Under the pieces are notes generated by a model. The model had not been told where the DNA came from. It was given only the letters and a program-made list of their open reading frames with translations, and ran no database searches. A stretch of DNA of 64,000 nt, from the NCBI GenBank assembly GCA_017477125.1, contig JAFUXN010000076.1, positions 1 to 64,000 of the forward strand, in the 5' to 3' direction. Made by a program: the position numbers and the translations under genes. This DNA is from Selenomonadaceae bacterium (GTDB lineage Bacteria > Bacillota > Negativicutes > Selenomonadales > Selenomonadaceae). Within the stretch, counting starts at the first letter, position 1. Every line of letters begins with the position of its first letter. Below, piece by piece: positions 51,250 to 61,441 of the stretch.

Positions 51250-51519
51250 ATGTTTGATTGCGAACGGTGCGGACGGTGTTGCCGACGGGTGGGGCGGACG
51301 GCGTTGGGCGAAGACATGGCGTTGCCCGATGGCGCGTGCCGACACCTCGACAAGGCGACCAACCTCTGCACGATCTACGAGCGTCGACCGCTGATCTGTC
51401 GCGTTGATGATTTCTATGACGCGTACATGTCGAAGGCGATGACGCGCGAAGAATTTTATCGACGGAACAAAAATGTCTGCCGCATGTTTCGAAACGAAGA
51501 AAAAATCCCTGCCGTCTGA
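51250..51519 (+). CDS. YkgJ-family Cys-cluster protein
   Basis: ATG 51250 after GGTGAGCCG; 89 residues. Cys pattern CERCGRCCRR, then GACRHLDKATNLC, RRPLICRVD and NVCRMF, eight Cys in all, as in YkgJ proteins thought to bind zinc or iron-sulfur. Its function is unknown. It may belong with hslO in redox response. The other YkgJ copy is in the RiPP-like locus. Confidence 0.8.
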   Translation: MFDCERCGRCCRRVGRTALGEDMALPDGACRHLDKATNLCTIYERRPLICRVDDFYDAYMSKAMTREEFYRRNKNVCRMFRNEEKIPAV

Positions 51520-51532
51520 CAGGGAATTTTTT
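51507..51532 (+). terminator. Terminator overlapping the YkgJ stop
   Basis: TCCCTG and CAGGGA with a 7-nt loop, followed by seven T. Confidence 0.75.
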
Positions 51533-52292
51533 TGTGAGGGGGCGACGGTTGAAGGTAGGAGCGCCCGCCGGCTCACGTGGCGGCTCGCTCCTGCGTCTTC
51601 GGCACCGACGCCTTTGTTCAATCCGATCAAAAAAATTTTAGGGTGACGTTTGAAGGAAGGAGCGCCCGCCGGCTCATGGGGCGGATCGCTCCATTTCCCT
51701 TCGACCGAAAAACTTTGTGGCGACGGCTGAAGTTGGCAGGCTGAAAGAAAAAGCGTCGGGCGTCCCGCGAAGAGACGCCGACGCCTTTTTTACCGACCAA
51801 CAAAGATTTGGCAGGGAATTTTTTGTGGAGTGACGTTTGAAGGAAGGAGCGCCCGCCTACGATGCCGGCGGCTCGCTCCCCAGTCCCTTCGACCCGAAAA
51901 ATTTTGTGAAGCAACGGGTGAAGTTGGGAGGCTGAAAGAAAAGGCGTCGGGCGTCCCGCGAAGAGACGCCGACGCTATTTTTTTTTACTGACCAACAAAG
52001 ATTTGACAGGGAATTTTTTGTGGTGCGACAGTTGAAGTTGGGAAGCTGAAAAAAAAGCGTCGTGCGTCCCGCGACGAGACGCCGACGCTATTTTTTTTTA
52101 CTGACCAACAAAGATTTGACAGGGAATTTTTTGTGGGGGGCGACAGTTGAAGGAAGGAGCGCCCGCCTAGTTACGGGGCGGCTCGCTCCCCATTGCCTTC
52201 GAACTGAAAAATTTATAGGCGACGGTTGAAGTTGGCAGGATGAAAGAAAAAGCGTCGGGCGTCCCGCGATGAGACGCCGACGCTATTTTTTT
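51533..52292 (+). repeat. Second hairpin-repeat array, related to 46.3-47.6 kb
   Basis: Four H1-type hairpins (for example 51753-51784, stem GCGTCG.GCGTC with loop CCGCGAAGA) and several H2-type (GGAGCGCCCGCC ... GGCGGCTCGCTCC) alternate with AT-rich segments containing AACAAAGATTTG and GACAGGGAATTTTTTG. The H1 loops and the extra G in the 5' arm match the first array, while the stem bases differ in a paired way. It fills the gap between the rightward YkgJ gene and the leftward coiled-coil gene. Confidence 0.85.
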
Positions 52293-52307
52293 ACCGCTCC
52301 GCGCGGA

Positions 52308-52805
52308 TTATTTTTTCGCGCGCCGAACTTTCTTCTCGGGCGCCGCCGCTTCCGATTGCGTCTTATACTTCAACAGTTCCGCCGCCGCATTGCGGAAATG
52401 CTCTTCGGTCTCGCTCAACTTCGCCTTCAGCTCATCAATCTCGCGCTCGCGATCCTCGAGCGTCTCTTTGAGCTCCTCGATCTCTTGCAAGTTCTGTTTC
52501 GTCTCCGTCCGATACCGATCGAGCTTCTCTTTCGCATCGTTGAATTGATTAGCCGTCTCCTCAACCTTGTCAGCCAAATCAATGTTCGCCTTGTCGAGCT
52601 CCGCTACCTTCGCCTTCAGATCGTCTACTTCCGTCGACGCCTTCAGCTCCGCCAATTCCTTCTCGAGCTCCGCTATCCTCGTCGCCTGCTCCTCGAACGC
52701 ACTGTGCGGCTTATACCCGTCGAGATTCAACAGCCGCGCCTTGAGATCGGTGCTGCGCTCGTTCATATACTCGTCTATGATCATCTTCACTTCGTTTGCA
52801 TCCAT
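52308..52805 (-). CDS. Coiled-coil protein
   Basis: ATG 52805 after AGGAGG; 165 residues. Nearly all is a coiled coil with heptads in ATRIAELEKELAELKAST, KAKVAELDKANIDLADKV and LKETLEDREREIDELKAKL; the tail is Ala/Lys-rich (KKVRRAKK). It may be structural or a cell-division accessory; no known domain is seen. It follows murA by 12 nt in the same direction. Confidence 0.6.
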   Translation of the reverse strand: MDANEVKMIIDEYMNERSTDLKARLLNLDGYKPHSAFEEQATRIAELEKELAELKASTEVDDLKAKVAELDKANIDLADKVEETANQFNDAKEKLDRYRTETKQNLQEIEELKETLEDREREIDELKAKLSETEEHFRNAAAELLKYKTQSEAAAPEKKVRRAKK

Positions 52806-52817
52806 GATTCTTTCCTC

Positions 52818-54083
52818 CTATTGATCCACGCGTCGAATGTCGGCGCCCAGGTTCACCAATTTCTCAACCAGATTGTCATAACCTCGATCGATGTGGTGAA
52901 TGTATCCGATTTGCGTCTCGCCCTCTGCCACGAGCCCCGCCAACACGATCGCCGCTCCCGCGCGGAGATCGGTCGCCTTGACCTGGCAGCCTGTCAGGCA
53001 ATCGACGCCATGCACCATCGACGTCCGTCCGTCGATCTTGATCCGCGCGCCCATACGTCGCAACTCGTCGACATGCATGAACCGATTTTCGAACACCGTC
53101 TCGGTCACCATCGCCGTGCCTTCGGAGATCGTCAGCATCGCCATGAATTGCGCCTGCATGTCCGTCGGGAACCCGGGATAAGGCAACGTCTTTATATCAA
53201 CCGCCTTCGGACGATGATCGCATGCCACTCGAATGCCGTCAACGTCCTCATCAACCGTCACGCCCGCCTCTTTGAGCTTGGCGATCACCGGCTTGATGTG
53301 TTCGCTGATGGCGTTGGCAATGTAGACGTCGCCGCGAGTCATCGCCGCCGCGATCATGTACGTGCCCGCCTCGATCCGATCGGGTATGATCGTGTAGTCA
53401 TGCGCGACGAGTTTCTTTGCGCCCTCGACCTTGATCACATTCGTGCCCGCGCCTCTGATCTTCGCGCCCATGATGTTGAGGTAATTGGCAAGGTCGACGA
53501 TCTCCGGCTCCTGCGCGGGATTCTCGATCACGCTCAAGCCTTCCGCCATCGACGCCGCCATCAATATATTTTCGGTCGCTCCCACCGACGGGAAGTCGAG
53601 ATAAATTCTCGCGCCCTTGAGCCCCTCGGGAGCCTTCGCTTCTATATAACCGTGCCCGATCGAAATCTGAGCACCGAGTGCTTCAAAGCCCTTGAGGTGC
53701 AGATCGATCGGTCGAGTGCCGATTGCGCAGCCGCCGGGCAGAGATATTTTTGCTTCACCGAGCCGAGCAAGGAGCGGTCCCATGATCAGGAACGACGCGC
53801 GCATCTTGCGAACGAGCTCATAAGGCGCGGTGATGTTGTCGATTGACGAGGCGTCGACGATCAGTTGATGTTTCTCCGGCACATGAGTTACCTTGACGCC
53901 GAGTGTCCTTAGCACTTCGCTGATCGTTCTAACGTCGTCGAGGTTGGGAACTTCATCGAGGATCGTCTCGCGGTCTTGACCGAGCAGGGTCGCGGCAATC
54001 GCGGGCAACACCGCATTCTTTGCGCCGCTGATCTTGACGGTTCCTCGCAACGGTCGCCCTCCGTTTATGATCAATTTCTCCAA
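52818..54083 (-). CDS. murA: UDP-GlcNAc 1-carboxyvinyltransferase
   Basis: TTG 54083 after GAGGTG with 6-nt spacing; earlier ATG 54131 lies in an AT-rich repeat. 421 residues. EPSP-synthase fold, [18 protein letters not shown] near 16, catalytic Cys in [15 protein letters not shown] near 116, and [15 protein letters not shown]. It adds enolpyruvate to UDP-GlcNAc, the first step of peptidoglycan synthesis. The Cys means fosfomycin should bind. Confidence 0.96.
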   Translation of the reverse strand: MEKLIINGGRPLRGTVKISGAKNAVLPAIAATLLGQDRETILDEVPNLDDVRTISEVLRTLGVKVTHVPEKHQLIVDASSIDNITAPYELVRKMRASFLIMGPLLARLGEAKISLPGGCAIGTRPIDLHLKGFEALGAQISIGHGYIEAKAPEGLKGARIYLDFPSVGATENILMAASMAEGLSVIENPAQEPEIVDLANYLNIMGAKIRGAGTNVIKVEGAKKLVAHDYTIIPDRIEAGTYMIAAAMTRGDVYIANAISEHIKPVIAKLKEAGVTVDEDVDGIRVACDHRPKAVDIKTLPYPGFPTDMQAQFMAMLTISEGTAMVTETVFENRFMHVDELRRMGARIKIDGRTSMVHGVDCLTGCQVKATDLRAGAAIVLAGLVAEGETQIGYIHHIDRGYDNLVEKLVNLGADIRRVDQ

Positions 54084-54100
54084 ATTCGTCACCTCTAAAA

Positions 54101-54172
54101 GGCAATGCGTAATTCGTAATTCGTAATTCATAATTATAATTACGCATTATGCATTACGCATTACGCATTATA
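54101..54172. repeat. AT-rich imperfect palindrome with 8-9-bp subrepeats
   Basis: About 72 bp made of GTAATTC units on the left and GCATTAC units on the right, which are near-inverse of each other. It begins upstream of murA and overlaps the stop of the S55 gene by a few bases. It looks like a small mobile (MITE-like) or fold-back repeat. Confidence 0.65.
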
Positions 54173-56162
54173 TTTTCTCGATGTCTATGATGGTGTGAAC
54201 CACGTTGTCAATTATATACCCCGTGTCAACCTTTGATTCATTCGGCGTCTTTTCGAGCTTCTTGCCCTGTTTGGCTGCCTTCTCTTGAGCCTTGCGGGCG
54301 CGCTCGATCTCGCGCTTGAGTTCCTTCTCGGTCTGCGGCTCGACCACGCCGCCGGGCTCGACCACCAGTTCATTGTTCTTGCCGGTCTTGAGGAAACTCT
54401 CAATGCGCTCACTGTAATCGCGCGCGGGCTCGTTGACGTCCGAAAGCAATCCCGCGTTCGCCAGCACTTGAGCCAACGGCACCAGCGCGCCGCCATGAAT
54501 GTCGAGCGTCAACGGACCCGGCTTCATTGCGATCGGCACCGTGTACGGCACGACGATCGTTTCGGATTTTTGACGATAGGGTTGCAGTTGGACGGTGAGA
54601 TTGACGGTTTCGCCCGGCTTGACCTTCACGCGATCGGGCGTGGCGGAGATCAGCGACGCGGTTTTGCGTTCGTTGTCGAGCGTCATGTTGACGTCGATCG
54701 AAAAAATATCCGACTCGACGTTGGTGTTCGAGCACACGAGACTCAACGCTTGCATCAGTTCAATGACGGCGACCTGCCCCACGTCGGTGACATTATAAAA
54801 CATGTTCTGGCGTTCGATCTTGCCGCTCGTGATGGCGTTGGTCTTGATGCCGAAGTCGACCGTGACGGTGCTTTCGGCGAGAGAATCAGCGGTCTTCGAA
54901 AGCGCGGTGTAGGCGATCGACGCGCCGAGCTTGGGGATCAGCATTTCGTTGTAAGCGATGGTCGCGGTGTATGATTCCGATTTGTTGAGGTTCTTGTCGG
55001 TGATGTTGACGGTGATCGGGACGACGGAGGGGAACTTGCCGATGATGCCGGCGATGCCCGACTCCCGATCCTGATTGATGCGACCGATAATATTGCCGAT
55101 GCTTGAAACTTTGATGCCCGAGCCGTCGACGCCGCTGACGGTGCCGATGATAGATGCGTCGGTCATGAAGAAATTGACATTGCCGGCGTGAGTAAACGAG
55201 TGCCCGAAGCCGAGAATTTTCTTGCCGTCGACGGCGGTAACGGTGCCCGTCGCGCCGACGGAGAAATCGCCGTAGACAACCGCCACGCCGATGGGAGCGC
55301 CGGGCTCGAGCGTTGCGTCGTAATCGATCGAACGACCGTCGGAAGAAATTGCGGCGGCGTAGAAATTCCTCATGCCCAGCGGTTTGAACTCGCGCTCAAG
55401 GAAGTTGGCGCCGTTTGCATCGAAGCCGCTGAAAAATATCTCCGCCTTCGGCTCAAGCTCCGCCTCGTCAACGATCGGCTCGTCAACGCTCGGCGTCGGC
55501 TGTTCGGTCGGAGGCTCAACCTTCTGATCATCAACCTTCTGATCATCAGCCTTCTGATCATCAGCCTTCTTCTTTTTGCGTTTCTTATCTTTGCGCTCCT
55601 TCTTATCCTTCTTGTCCTTCAGATCAGTTTTTTCTTCCGCGGGAGCTTCGGGTGTCGGCTCTTCTTTGGGCTCCTCCTTTGTCTCGTCGGTCGAAGGCTC
55701 CTCCGTCGGAGTTTTGATCGGCTGTTGCAGATATTTGTTCGCCGCTTTCGGATCGGGCATGTCCCACATCGGCAGCATGCTTTCGATCGGCGTGATGAAG
55801 AATGTATAAGGACTCATCTCCTTGAGCCCCGCCGCCAGCGCCCCGACCAATTTCCCGTCGACGTAGATCGGACTGCCGCTCATGCCCTGCAACACTCCTC
55901 CCGTCTTGTTGATCACGTCGCCCGACGCCTTCGCCATGATCATTTTGGTTGAGCCCTTGCCGTTGTCTATCAGCCCGATGATGTCCACGTCGAACGGCTC
56001 AATCACTCCCGAGTTGTCGACGACGGTGTACGCCTTGCCGCTCATTCCGTTCTCGATCTGATCGAGCGGCATGATCTCCGGCATCGCTTCCGTCCGCGTT
56101 GGCAGCAATACGGTCATCGTCATCGCTATCGATAAAGCCAGCCCTTTGAGCAAACCTCGCAA
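54168..56162 (-). CDS. SpoIVB-type S55 peptidase with linker insertion
   Basis: TTG 56162 after GGAG; 664 residues. Signal peptide (LLKGLALSIAMTMTVLLPTRTEA), then the S55 core with GGVLQGMSGSPIYVDGKL (active Ser) near residue 98. After about 150 comes a Pro/Glu/Lys-rich linker with four DDQK[AV] repeats (15 bp each in DNA), then a second beta-rich part with ADGKKILGFGHSF-like residues. It resembles diderm SpoIVB-like envelope proteases of unknown target. It is divergent from secA. Confidence 0.8.
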   Translation of the reverse strand: MRGLLKGLALSIAMTMTVLLPTRTEAMPEIMPLDQIENGMSGKAYTVVDNSGVIEPFDVDIIGLIDNGKGSTKMIMAKASGDVINKTGGVLQGMSGSPIYVDGKLVGALAAGLKEMSPYTFFITPIESMLPMWDMPDPKAANKYLQQPIKTPTEEPSTDETKEEPKEEPTPEAPAEEKTDLKDKKDKKERKDKKRKKKKADDQKADDQKVDDQKVEPPTEQPTPSVDEPIVDEAELEPKAEIFFSGFDANGANFLEREFKPLGMRNFYAAAISSDGRSIDYDATLEPGAPIGVAVVYGDFSVGATGTVTAVDGKKILGFGHSFTHAGNVNFFMTDASIIGTVSGVDGSGIKVSSIGNIIGRINQDRESGIAGIIGKFPSVVPITVNITDKNLNKSESYTATIAYNEMLIPKLGASIAYTALSKTADSLAESTVTVDFGIKTNAITSGKIERQNMFYNVTDVGQVAVIELMQALSLVCSNTNVESDIFSIDVNMTLDNERKTASLISATPDRVKVKPGETVNLTVQLQPYRQKSETIVVPYTVPIAMKPGPLTLDIHGGALVPLAQVLANAGLLSDVNEPARDYSERIESFLKTGKNNELVVEPGGVVEPQTEKELKREIERARKAQEKAAKQGKKLEKTPNESKVDTGYIIDNVVHTIIDIEKI

Positions 56163-56262
56163 ATCATTTCACTCCATTCTCAGTGATCCGCATTATTAAT
56201 CGGCGGCATTGTATCATATCTTCTTCATTCAAGCAAAAAATTTTCGCGCTGTCAATCTGTTT

Positions 56263-56291
56263 TTGACTTTGCGGTGTATGTTTGATAAAAT
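56263..56291 (+). promoter_or_regulatory. Promoter of secA
   Basis: TTGACT (56263-56268), 17 bp, TAAAAT (56286-56291) with extended TGA. Confidence 0.75.
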
Positions 56292-56325
56292 CCTTCCCAA
56301 CAATCGACCGACGGGAGTGATCATA

Positions 56326-58890
56326 TTGTTTGGATTCCTGAAGAGATTTTTTGGAGACAACAACGAGAAGGAGATCAAGCGCTTGCAGAAGACGGTCGAC
56401 AAGATCAATGCGCTTGAGCCTTCGATGCAAAATATGACTGATGACAAGCTCATGAGTTCGACTGATAAATTTCGTGAGCGCCTTGCCAACGGTGAGACGC
56501 TCGATGATCTGTTGCCGGAAGCGTTTGCGGTGGCGCGTGAGGCGTCGCGTCGAGTGCTGGGCATGCGGCACTTCGACGTTCAGTTGATGGGCGGCATGTG
56601 TCTGCACGAGGGCAAGATCGCCGAGATGAAGACGGGCGAAGGCAAGACGCTGGTGGCGACGCTGCCCGTCTACCTCAATGCGCTCGAGGGCAAGGGCGTG
56701 CACATGGTCACCGTCAACGACTACCTTGCTCGACGCGACAGCGAATGGATGGGGCGGCTCTACACCTTCCTCGGCTTGTCGGTCGGGTTGATCCTGCACG
56801 ACATGAATTTTCCCGAGCGCAAGTTTGCCTATAACTGCGATGTCACGTTCGGCACCAACAATGAGTTTGGATTTGATTATCTGCGCGACAACATGGTTAT
56901 CCAAGAGGAGCAGATGGTTCAACGTCCGTTGCATTATGCGATCGTCGACGAGGTTGATTCGATCCTGATCGACGAGGCGCGCACGCCGTTGATCATCTCG
57001 GGACCGGGCGCGAAGTCAACCGACATGTATGCGGTGATGGCTCGAGCGGTATCGGGGCTCCGCGCGGACGTCGATTATACCGTCGACGAGAAGCAGAAGA
57101 CGGTGGCGCCCAAGGACGAAGTGATCCCGAAGATCGAAAAGATGTTGGGCATCAACAATCTGTACGCGCCCGAGAATATTGAGCTGTCGCATTGCTTCAC
57201 GGCGGCGTTGCGTGCGAAGGCTCTGATGAAACGCGATCGGGATTACGTGGTGCGCGGCGACGAAGTGATCATCGTCGACGAGTTCACGGGTCGATTGATG
57301 GAAGGGCGACGGTATTCGGACGGCTTGCATCAAGCGATCGAGGCGAAGGAGGGCGTCCGCATTCAACGCGAGTCTCAAACGCTGGCGACGATCACCTTCC
57401 AAAATTATTTTCGAATGTATGACAAGCTGGCGGGCATGACGGGTACCGCCAAGACCGAGGAAGATGAGTTCCTCAAGATTTACAAGCTGCCGGTGGTGGT
57501 GGTGCCGACGAACATGCCTGTGGTTCGAATCGATCACCCCGACGTGATCTATAAGACCAAGCGCGCGAAGTATAAAGCGGTGTGCAACGAGGTCGAATCG
57601 ATCCACGGCAAGGGGCAGCCGGTATTGATCGGCACGACGTCGATCACGCAATCGGAAGAACTGAGCATACTGCTTCGCAAGCGCGGCATACCGCATAGCG
57701 TTCTCAACGCCAAGTTCCATGAGAAGGAGGCGGAGATCGTAGCGGACGCTGGTCAGCGCGGCGCGGTGACGATCGCGACGAACATGGCGGGGCGCGGCAC
57801 CGATATCAAGTTGGGCGAGGGCGTTCCCGATGTCGGCGGGCTGTTCATCATCGGGACGGAGCGGCATGAGTCTCGACGTATCGACAATCAGTTGAGAGGT
57901 CGATCGGGGCGTCAAGGTGATCCCGGCGAGTCGAGATTTTATCTGTCGCTCGAAGATGATCTGATGAGGCTGTTTGCGTCGGACAACATAGCGAAGGTGA
58001 TGGATAAGCTCGGTATGGACGAGGACGAGCCGATTGAGCATTCGCTGATCACGAAATCGATCGAGCATGCGCAGAAGAAGGTCGAGGCGCGCAACTTCGA
58101 CATTCGCAAGCACGTGCTTGAGTACGATGATGTTATGAATCAGCAGCGCGAAATCATGTACGGCGAGCGGCGGAAGATACTGCGCGGCGAGAACTTGCGC
58201 GAGAATGTGATGGGCATGGTCAAGCACATAATCAAGCAGGAGCTGAATCAGTATGCGAACGAGAAGCTCTACCCCGAGGAGTGGCAGCTCGATGAATTGA
58301 TCAAGGACGCGGAGAAGATTTATGCGCCGGCGGGACGATTGAAGGTTGAGGAGCTCGAGAAGTTGAGCCGCGACGAGTTGAAAGACGAGCTTGAGGAGTT
58401 GGCGGAGGACAGTTACAAGCAGCGCGAAACGGCGTTCGGCGAATCGGTGATGCGCGAGCTCGAAAAAGTTGTGATGCTTCGCGTGGTCGATAACAAATGG
58501 ATGGAGCATCTCGATCACATGGATATGTTGAGGGAGGGCATCAACCTTCGGGCGTACGGTCAACGGAATCCGCTGGTCGAGTACAAGATCGAGGCGCTGA
58601 CGATGTTTGAAGAAATGGAGGCATCGATCCAAGATCAGATAGCGGCGTTGATGTACCATGTGATGATAGCGAATCGGGAGGAGCAGAATCCCGAAGAGGT
58701 AGTGAGCCACGAGAAGGAGCAGTTGAAAGATCGATTGCAGAATGCGCAGGCGTCGCATGGAGATGAAGTTAGTGCGGCGGAGTCTCAGAAGCGGGATCGG
58801 ACGCCGGACGGCAAGAAGGTCGGGCGCAACGATCCGTGTCCGTGCGGGAGCGGCAAGAAGTATAAGAACTGTTGCGGCAAGGGAAAATGA
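56326..58890 (+). CDS. secA: Preprotein translocase ATPase SecA
   Basis: TTG 56326 lies 8 nt after GGGAG; the longer frame to 56209 lacks a site. 854 residues. Walker [19 protein letters not shown]-like [13 protein letters not shown], motif [15 protein letters not shown], and a C-terminal zinc tail [14 protein letters not shown] then NCC. It drives protein export through SecYEG. An internal antisense frame of 775 residues is an artefact of codon use. Confidence 0.97.
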   Translation: MFGFLKRFFGDNNEKEIKRLQKTVDKINALEPSMQNMTDDKLMSSTDKFRERLANGETLDDLLPEAFAVAREASRRVLGMRHFDVQLMGGMCLHEGKIAEMKTGEGKTLVATLPVYLNALEGKGVHMVTVNDYLARRDSEWMGRLYTFLGLSVGLILHDMNFPERKFAYNCDVTFGTNNEFGFDYLRDNMVIQEEQMVQRPLHYAIVDEVDSILIDEARTPLIISGPGAKSTDMYAVMARAVSGLRADVDYTVDEKQKTVAPKDEVIPKIEKMLGINNLYAPENIELSHCFTAALRAKALMKRDRDYVVRGDEVIIVDEFTGRLMEGRRYSDGLHQAIEAKEGVRIQRESQTLATITFQNYFRMYDKLAGMTGTAKTEEDEFLKIYKLPVVVVPTNMPVVRIDHPDVIYKTKRAKYKAVCNEVESIHGKGQPVLIGTTSITQSEELSILLRKRGIPHSVLNAKFHEKEAEIVADAGQRGAVTIATNMAGRGTDIKLGEGVPDVGGLFIIGTERHESRRIDNQLRGRSGRQGDPGESRFYLSLEDDLMRLFASDNIAKVMDKLGMDEDEPIEHSLITKSIEHAQKKVEARNFDIRKHVLEYDDVMNQQREIMYGERRKILRGENLRENVMGMVKHIIKQELNQYANEKLYPEEWQLDELIKDAEKIYAPAGRLKVEELEKLSRDELKDELEELAEDSYKQRETAFGESVMRELEKVVMLRVVDNKWMEHLDHMDMLREGINLRAYGQRNPLVEYKIEALTMFEEMEASIQDQIAALMYHVMIANREEQNPEEVVSHEKEQLKDRLQNAQASHGDEVSAAESQKRDRTPDGKKVGRNDPCPCGSGKKYKNCCGKGK

Positions 58891-58923
58891 GCCGTCGATT
58901 GGGTGCCAAGGGGAGGACCATGC

Positions 58924-59483
58924 ATGGTCAGCAGCGACAAACTTTTGAGGTTGAAGCCGATTCAAATAAATGTCGAAGGTCCAACGATCATAGGAGTTGA
59001 AAACAATATTGAGTTCCGAATGTATAAGATCGATTGGATCAAAACGCCGATGGTGTTCCGATACATCGACGAGTGGCTCATCAAACCGATCTTTGCGGTT
59101 CGGGAATATGCGATCCCCTTGAAGGATTTTGAACCGAAATTTATATTGGATTGCGGAGGGAATATCGGGACGAGTGCGGTGTTCTTTGCGAATTACTATC
59201 CGACGGCGAAGATCGTGGCGGTTGAACCCGACGCCGGCAATTTTCAATTGCTGTCGATAAACACTCGTTTTTATCCCAACGTTGAATGTGTTAACGCGGC
59301 GCTGTGGGATCAAGAGACTTATATTGAGTTGAAGGGCTGGCACCCTTCGTCGTACAAAGCGTTTGAGACTGATGCGAATTTGGCTGTTCGAGGGCGTTGT
59401 TCCGTGCGGTTTTGGAGCATAAATTTCTCCTCACGCAGAGCGGCGAGAATTTGATTTTTATTCGAGAGGAATTGCTGCAATGA
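58924..59483 (+). pseudogene. FkbM-type methyltransferase with internal deletion
   Basis: ATG 58924 after GGGGAGG. The N-terminal half is intact (KFILDCGGNIGTSAVFFANYYP, VAVEPDAGNFQL), parallel to the next gene. After FETDAN it jumps to what should be the C-terminus in another frame (CSRALFRAVLEHKFLL, then FIREELLQ and TGA 59481-59483). By comparison with the neighbour, about 184 nt are missing, which breaks the frame. The visible ORF stops at 59454 with unrelated residues. Confidence 0.75.
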
Positions 59484-59502
59484 ATTTAAGGAAGCGGTCC
59501 CA

Positions 59503-60243
59503 ATGAAAAGAGATAACAAACTCATCAACATCAAACCGATCCGAGTGCAGGTTGACGGACCGGAGTTTGTCGAAAATGATCCGACAGGCTTGAGACTTTA
59601 CAAGATCAATTACATCAAGACGAAGATGGTATTCCGATACATCGACGAGACGCTCATCAAGCCGATTTTTCAAGATCGAGAGTATGCCATTCCGATAAAG
59701 GATTTTAAACCGAAGTTCATATTGGATTGCGGAGGGAATATCGGCGCGAGTGCGGTGTATTTTGCAAACGCTTACCCCAAAGCCAAAATCACTGTGGTCG
59801 AGCCGAACATCGATAACTTCATGATAATGGACGTCAACACCGCGCCTTATGAAAATATCACTTGCATTCAATCGGCGGTTTGGGACAAAGAAACTCACAT
59901 CGCGCTCAAGGGCGATCACCCTGCCGCCTTCCAAGTATTTGAAACCGACGCCGACGATCCGAACGCGCTGATGACGACCACGATTGGGAAGTTGTTGGCG
60001 GATTCGGGCTTTGATTCGATCGATCTGTTGAAGATGGATATCGAGGGCTCAGAGAAAGAAGTATTCGAGGCGCCCGACGTGCACGATTGGCTCTCGAAGG
60101 TCAAAGTGTTGACGCTCGAGTTGCACGATCGATACAAGCGCGGGTGTTCGAAGGCGTTGTTCCGTGCGGTGACGGAATATGATTTCTTGTTTACTCAACG
60201 CGGCGAGAATTTGTTCTTCATCAGAGAAGAACTGCTCGATTAA
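59503..60243 (+). CDS. FkbM-family methyltransferase
   Basis: ATG 59503 after AAGGAAG; 246 residues. SAM-binding motif FILDCGGNIGASAVYFANAYP near 73, ITVVEPNIDNF, and DLLKMDIEGSEKEVFEA near 175 are the FkbM marks. It likely methylates a surface sugar or lipid. The upstream gene is a broken paralogue, so this is the only working copy here. Confidence 0.85.
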   Translation: MKRDNKLINIKPIRVQVDGPEFVENDPTGLRLYKINYIKTKMVFRYIDETLIKPIFQDREYAIPIKDFKPKFILDCGGNIGASAVYFANAYPKAKITVVEPNIDNFMIMDVNTAPYENITCIQSAVWDKETHIALKGDHPAAFQVFETDADDPNALMTTTIGKLLADSGFDSIDLLKMDIEGSEKEVFEAPDVHDWLSKVKVLTLELHDRYKRGCSKALFRAVTEYDFLFTQRGENLFFIREELLD

Positions 60244-60266
60244 AAATATTGATGGGAAGTGACAAT

Positions 60267-61374
60267 GTGCTTGAAGATTTGAAGGTGGAGCTGACCGCTC
60301 TGCGAGACAAGCTCAACGAAATGGGGAATTCACTTTGACATCGCTCGCAAGCAGGAGAAGATAGCGGAGCTCGAATACAAGATGGGCGAGCCGACGTTTT
60401 GGGATAACCCCGAGTCGGCGCAGAAGATCACTCAAGAGCTGAGCGATGTGAAGTCCGGCGTCGAGGCGTATAAAAATTTGATGTCGAAGTACGAAGACGC
60501 GCAGACGCTGTTCGACATGGGCATCGAGGAGGGCGATCAATCGGTTGAGCCCGACGTAAAGAGCGAGATCAATGAGATCAAGGACGGGCTTGAGACACTG
60601 CAACTTGAGGTGCTGTTGTCGGAGCCGTACGATGCGAACAATGCGATCCTGACGTTGCACGCGGGAGCGGGCGGCACTGAGGCGCAAGATTGGACGCAGA
60701 TGCTGTTGAGAATGTATGTTCGATGGGCGGAACGTCATGGGTTCGAGGTCGATACCGCCGATCTGTTGCCGGGCGACGAGGCGGGCGTCAAATCCGCCGC
60801 GCTGTTCATCAAAGGTCATAACGCTTACGGCTTCCTCAAGTCAGAGAAGGGCATTCATCGATTGGTGCGCATCTCGCCGTTCGATTCAAATGCTCGACGC
60901 CATACGTCGTTCGCGGCGTGCGACATCATGCCCGAGCTCGACGACGCCGTTGAGGTTGATGTGAACATGGCGGACGTCAGAGTTGATACGTATCGAGCAT
61001 CGGGCGCGGGCGGTCAGCACATCAACAAGACGTCGTCGGCGGTGCGCATGACGCATATCCCGACGGGGATCGTCGTTCAATGTCAGAATGAGCGGTCGCA
61101 GATTCAGAACCGTGAGCGCTGCTTGAAAATGCTCCGCGCGAAGCTGTTTGAGCTTGAGATGGAGAAGAAGGAAGCCGAGCGCGCCAAGCTCGAGGGAGTA
61201 CAGCAAAAGATCGAGTGGGGCAGCCAGATCAGATCGTATGTGTTTCAACCGTATACGATGGTCAAGGATCATCGGACGGGCGAAGAGGTCGGCAACGTGC
61301 AGGCGGTCATGGACGGCTCGCTCGACAATTTTATAAGGGCGTTCCTCGCCGCTCGCGCCAACCATACCATCTAA
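60267..61374 (+). CDS. prfB: Peptide chain release factor 2 (+1 frameshift)
   Basis: GTG 60267 (7 nt after GGGAAG) or ATG 60252. Frame 0 ends at CTT TGA (60333-60338); a +1 shift skips T 60336 and continues GAC to 61374, giving about 368 residues. The shift site is CTTTGAC with a Shine-Dalgarno-like GGGGA a few bases before it, as in most bacteria. Marks: SPF in VRISPFDSNARR (stop recognition), GAGGQHINKTSSAVR (peptide release). It reads UGA and UAA. Confidence 0.96.
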
Positions 61375-61441
61375 AATTGTTCTCAATCAATCGTCTTACC
61401 GGTGGCAGTCGACGACTTGATCGAGAAGGAGGTAAAGGCTG

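Noticed and set aside
57016-59343. 775-residue antisense open frame across secA
   Set aside because: It lies opposite a clear SecA gene, has Arg/His/Leu-rich shadow composition and no ribosome binding site. Similar antisense frames at 21485-23026, 34305-35828 and 17788-19242 were dropped for the same reason.
60267-60338. Broken prfB or separate short peptide
   Set aside because: CTTTGAC with a Shine-Dalgarno-like sequence is the standard programmed RF2 frameshift; the gene is intact.
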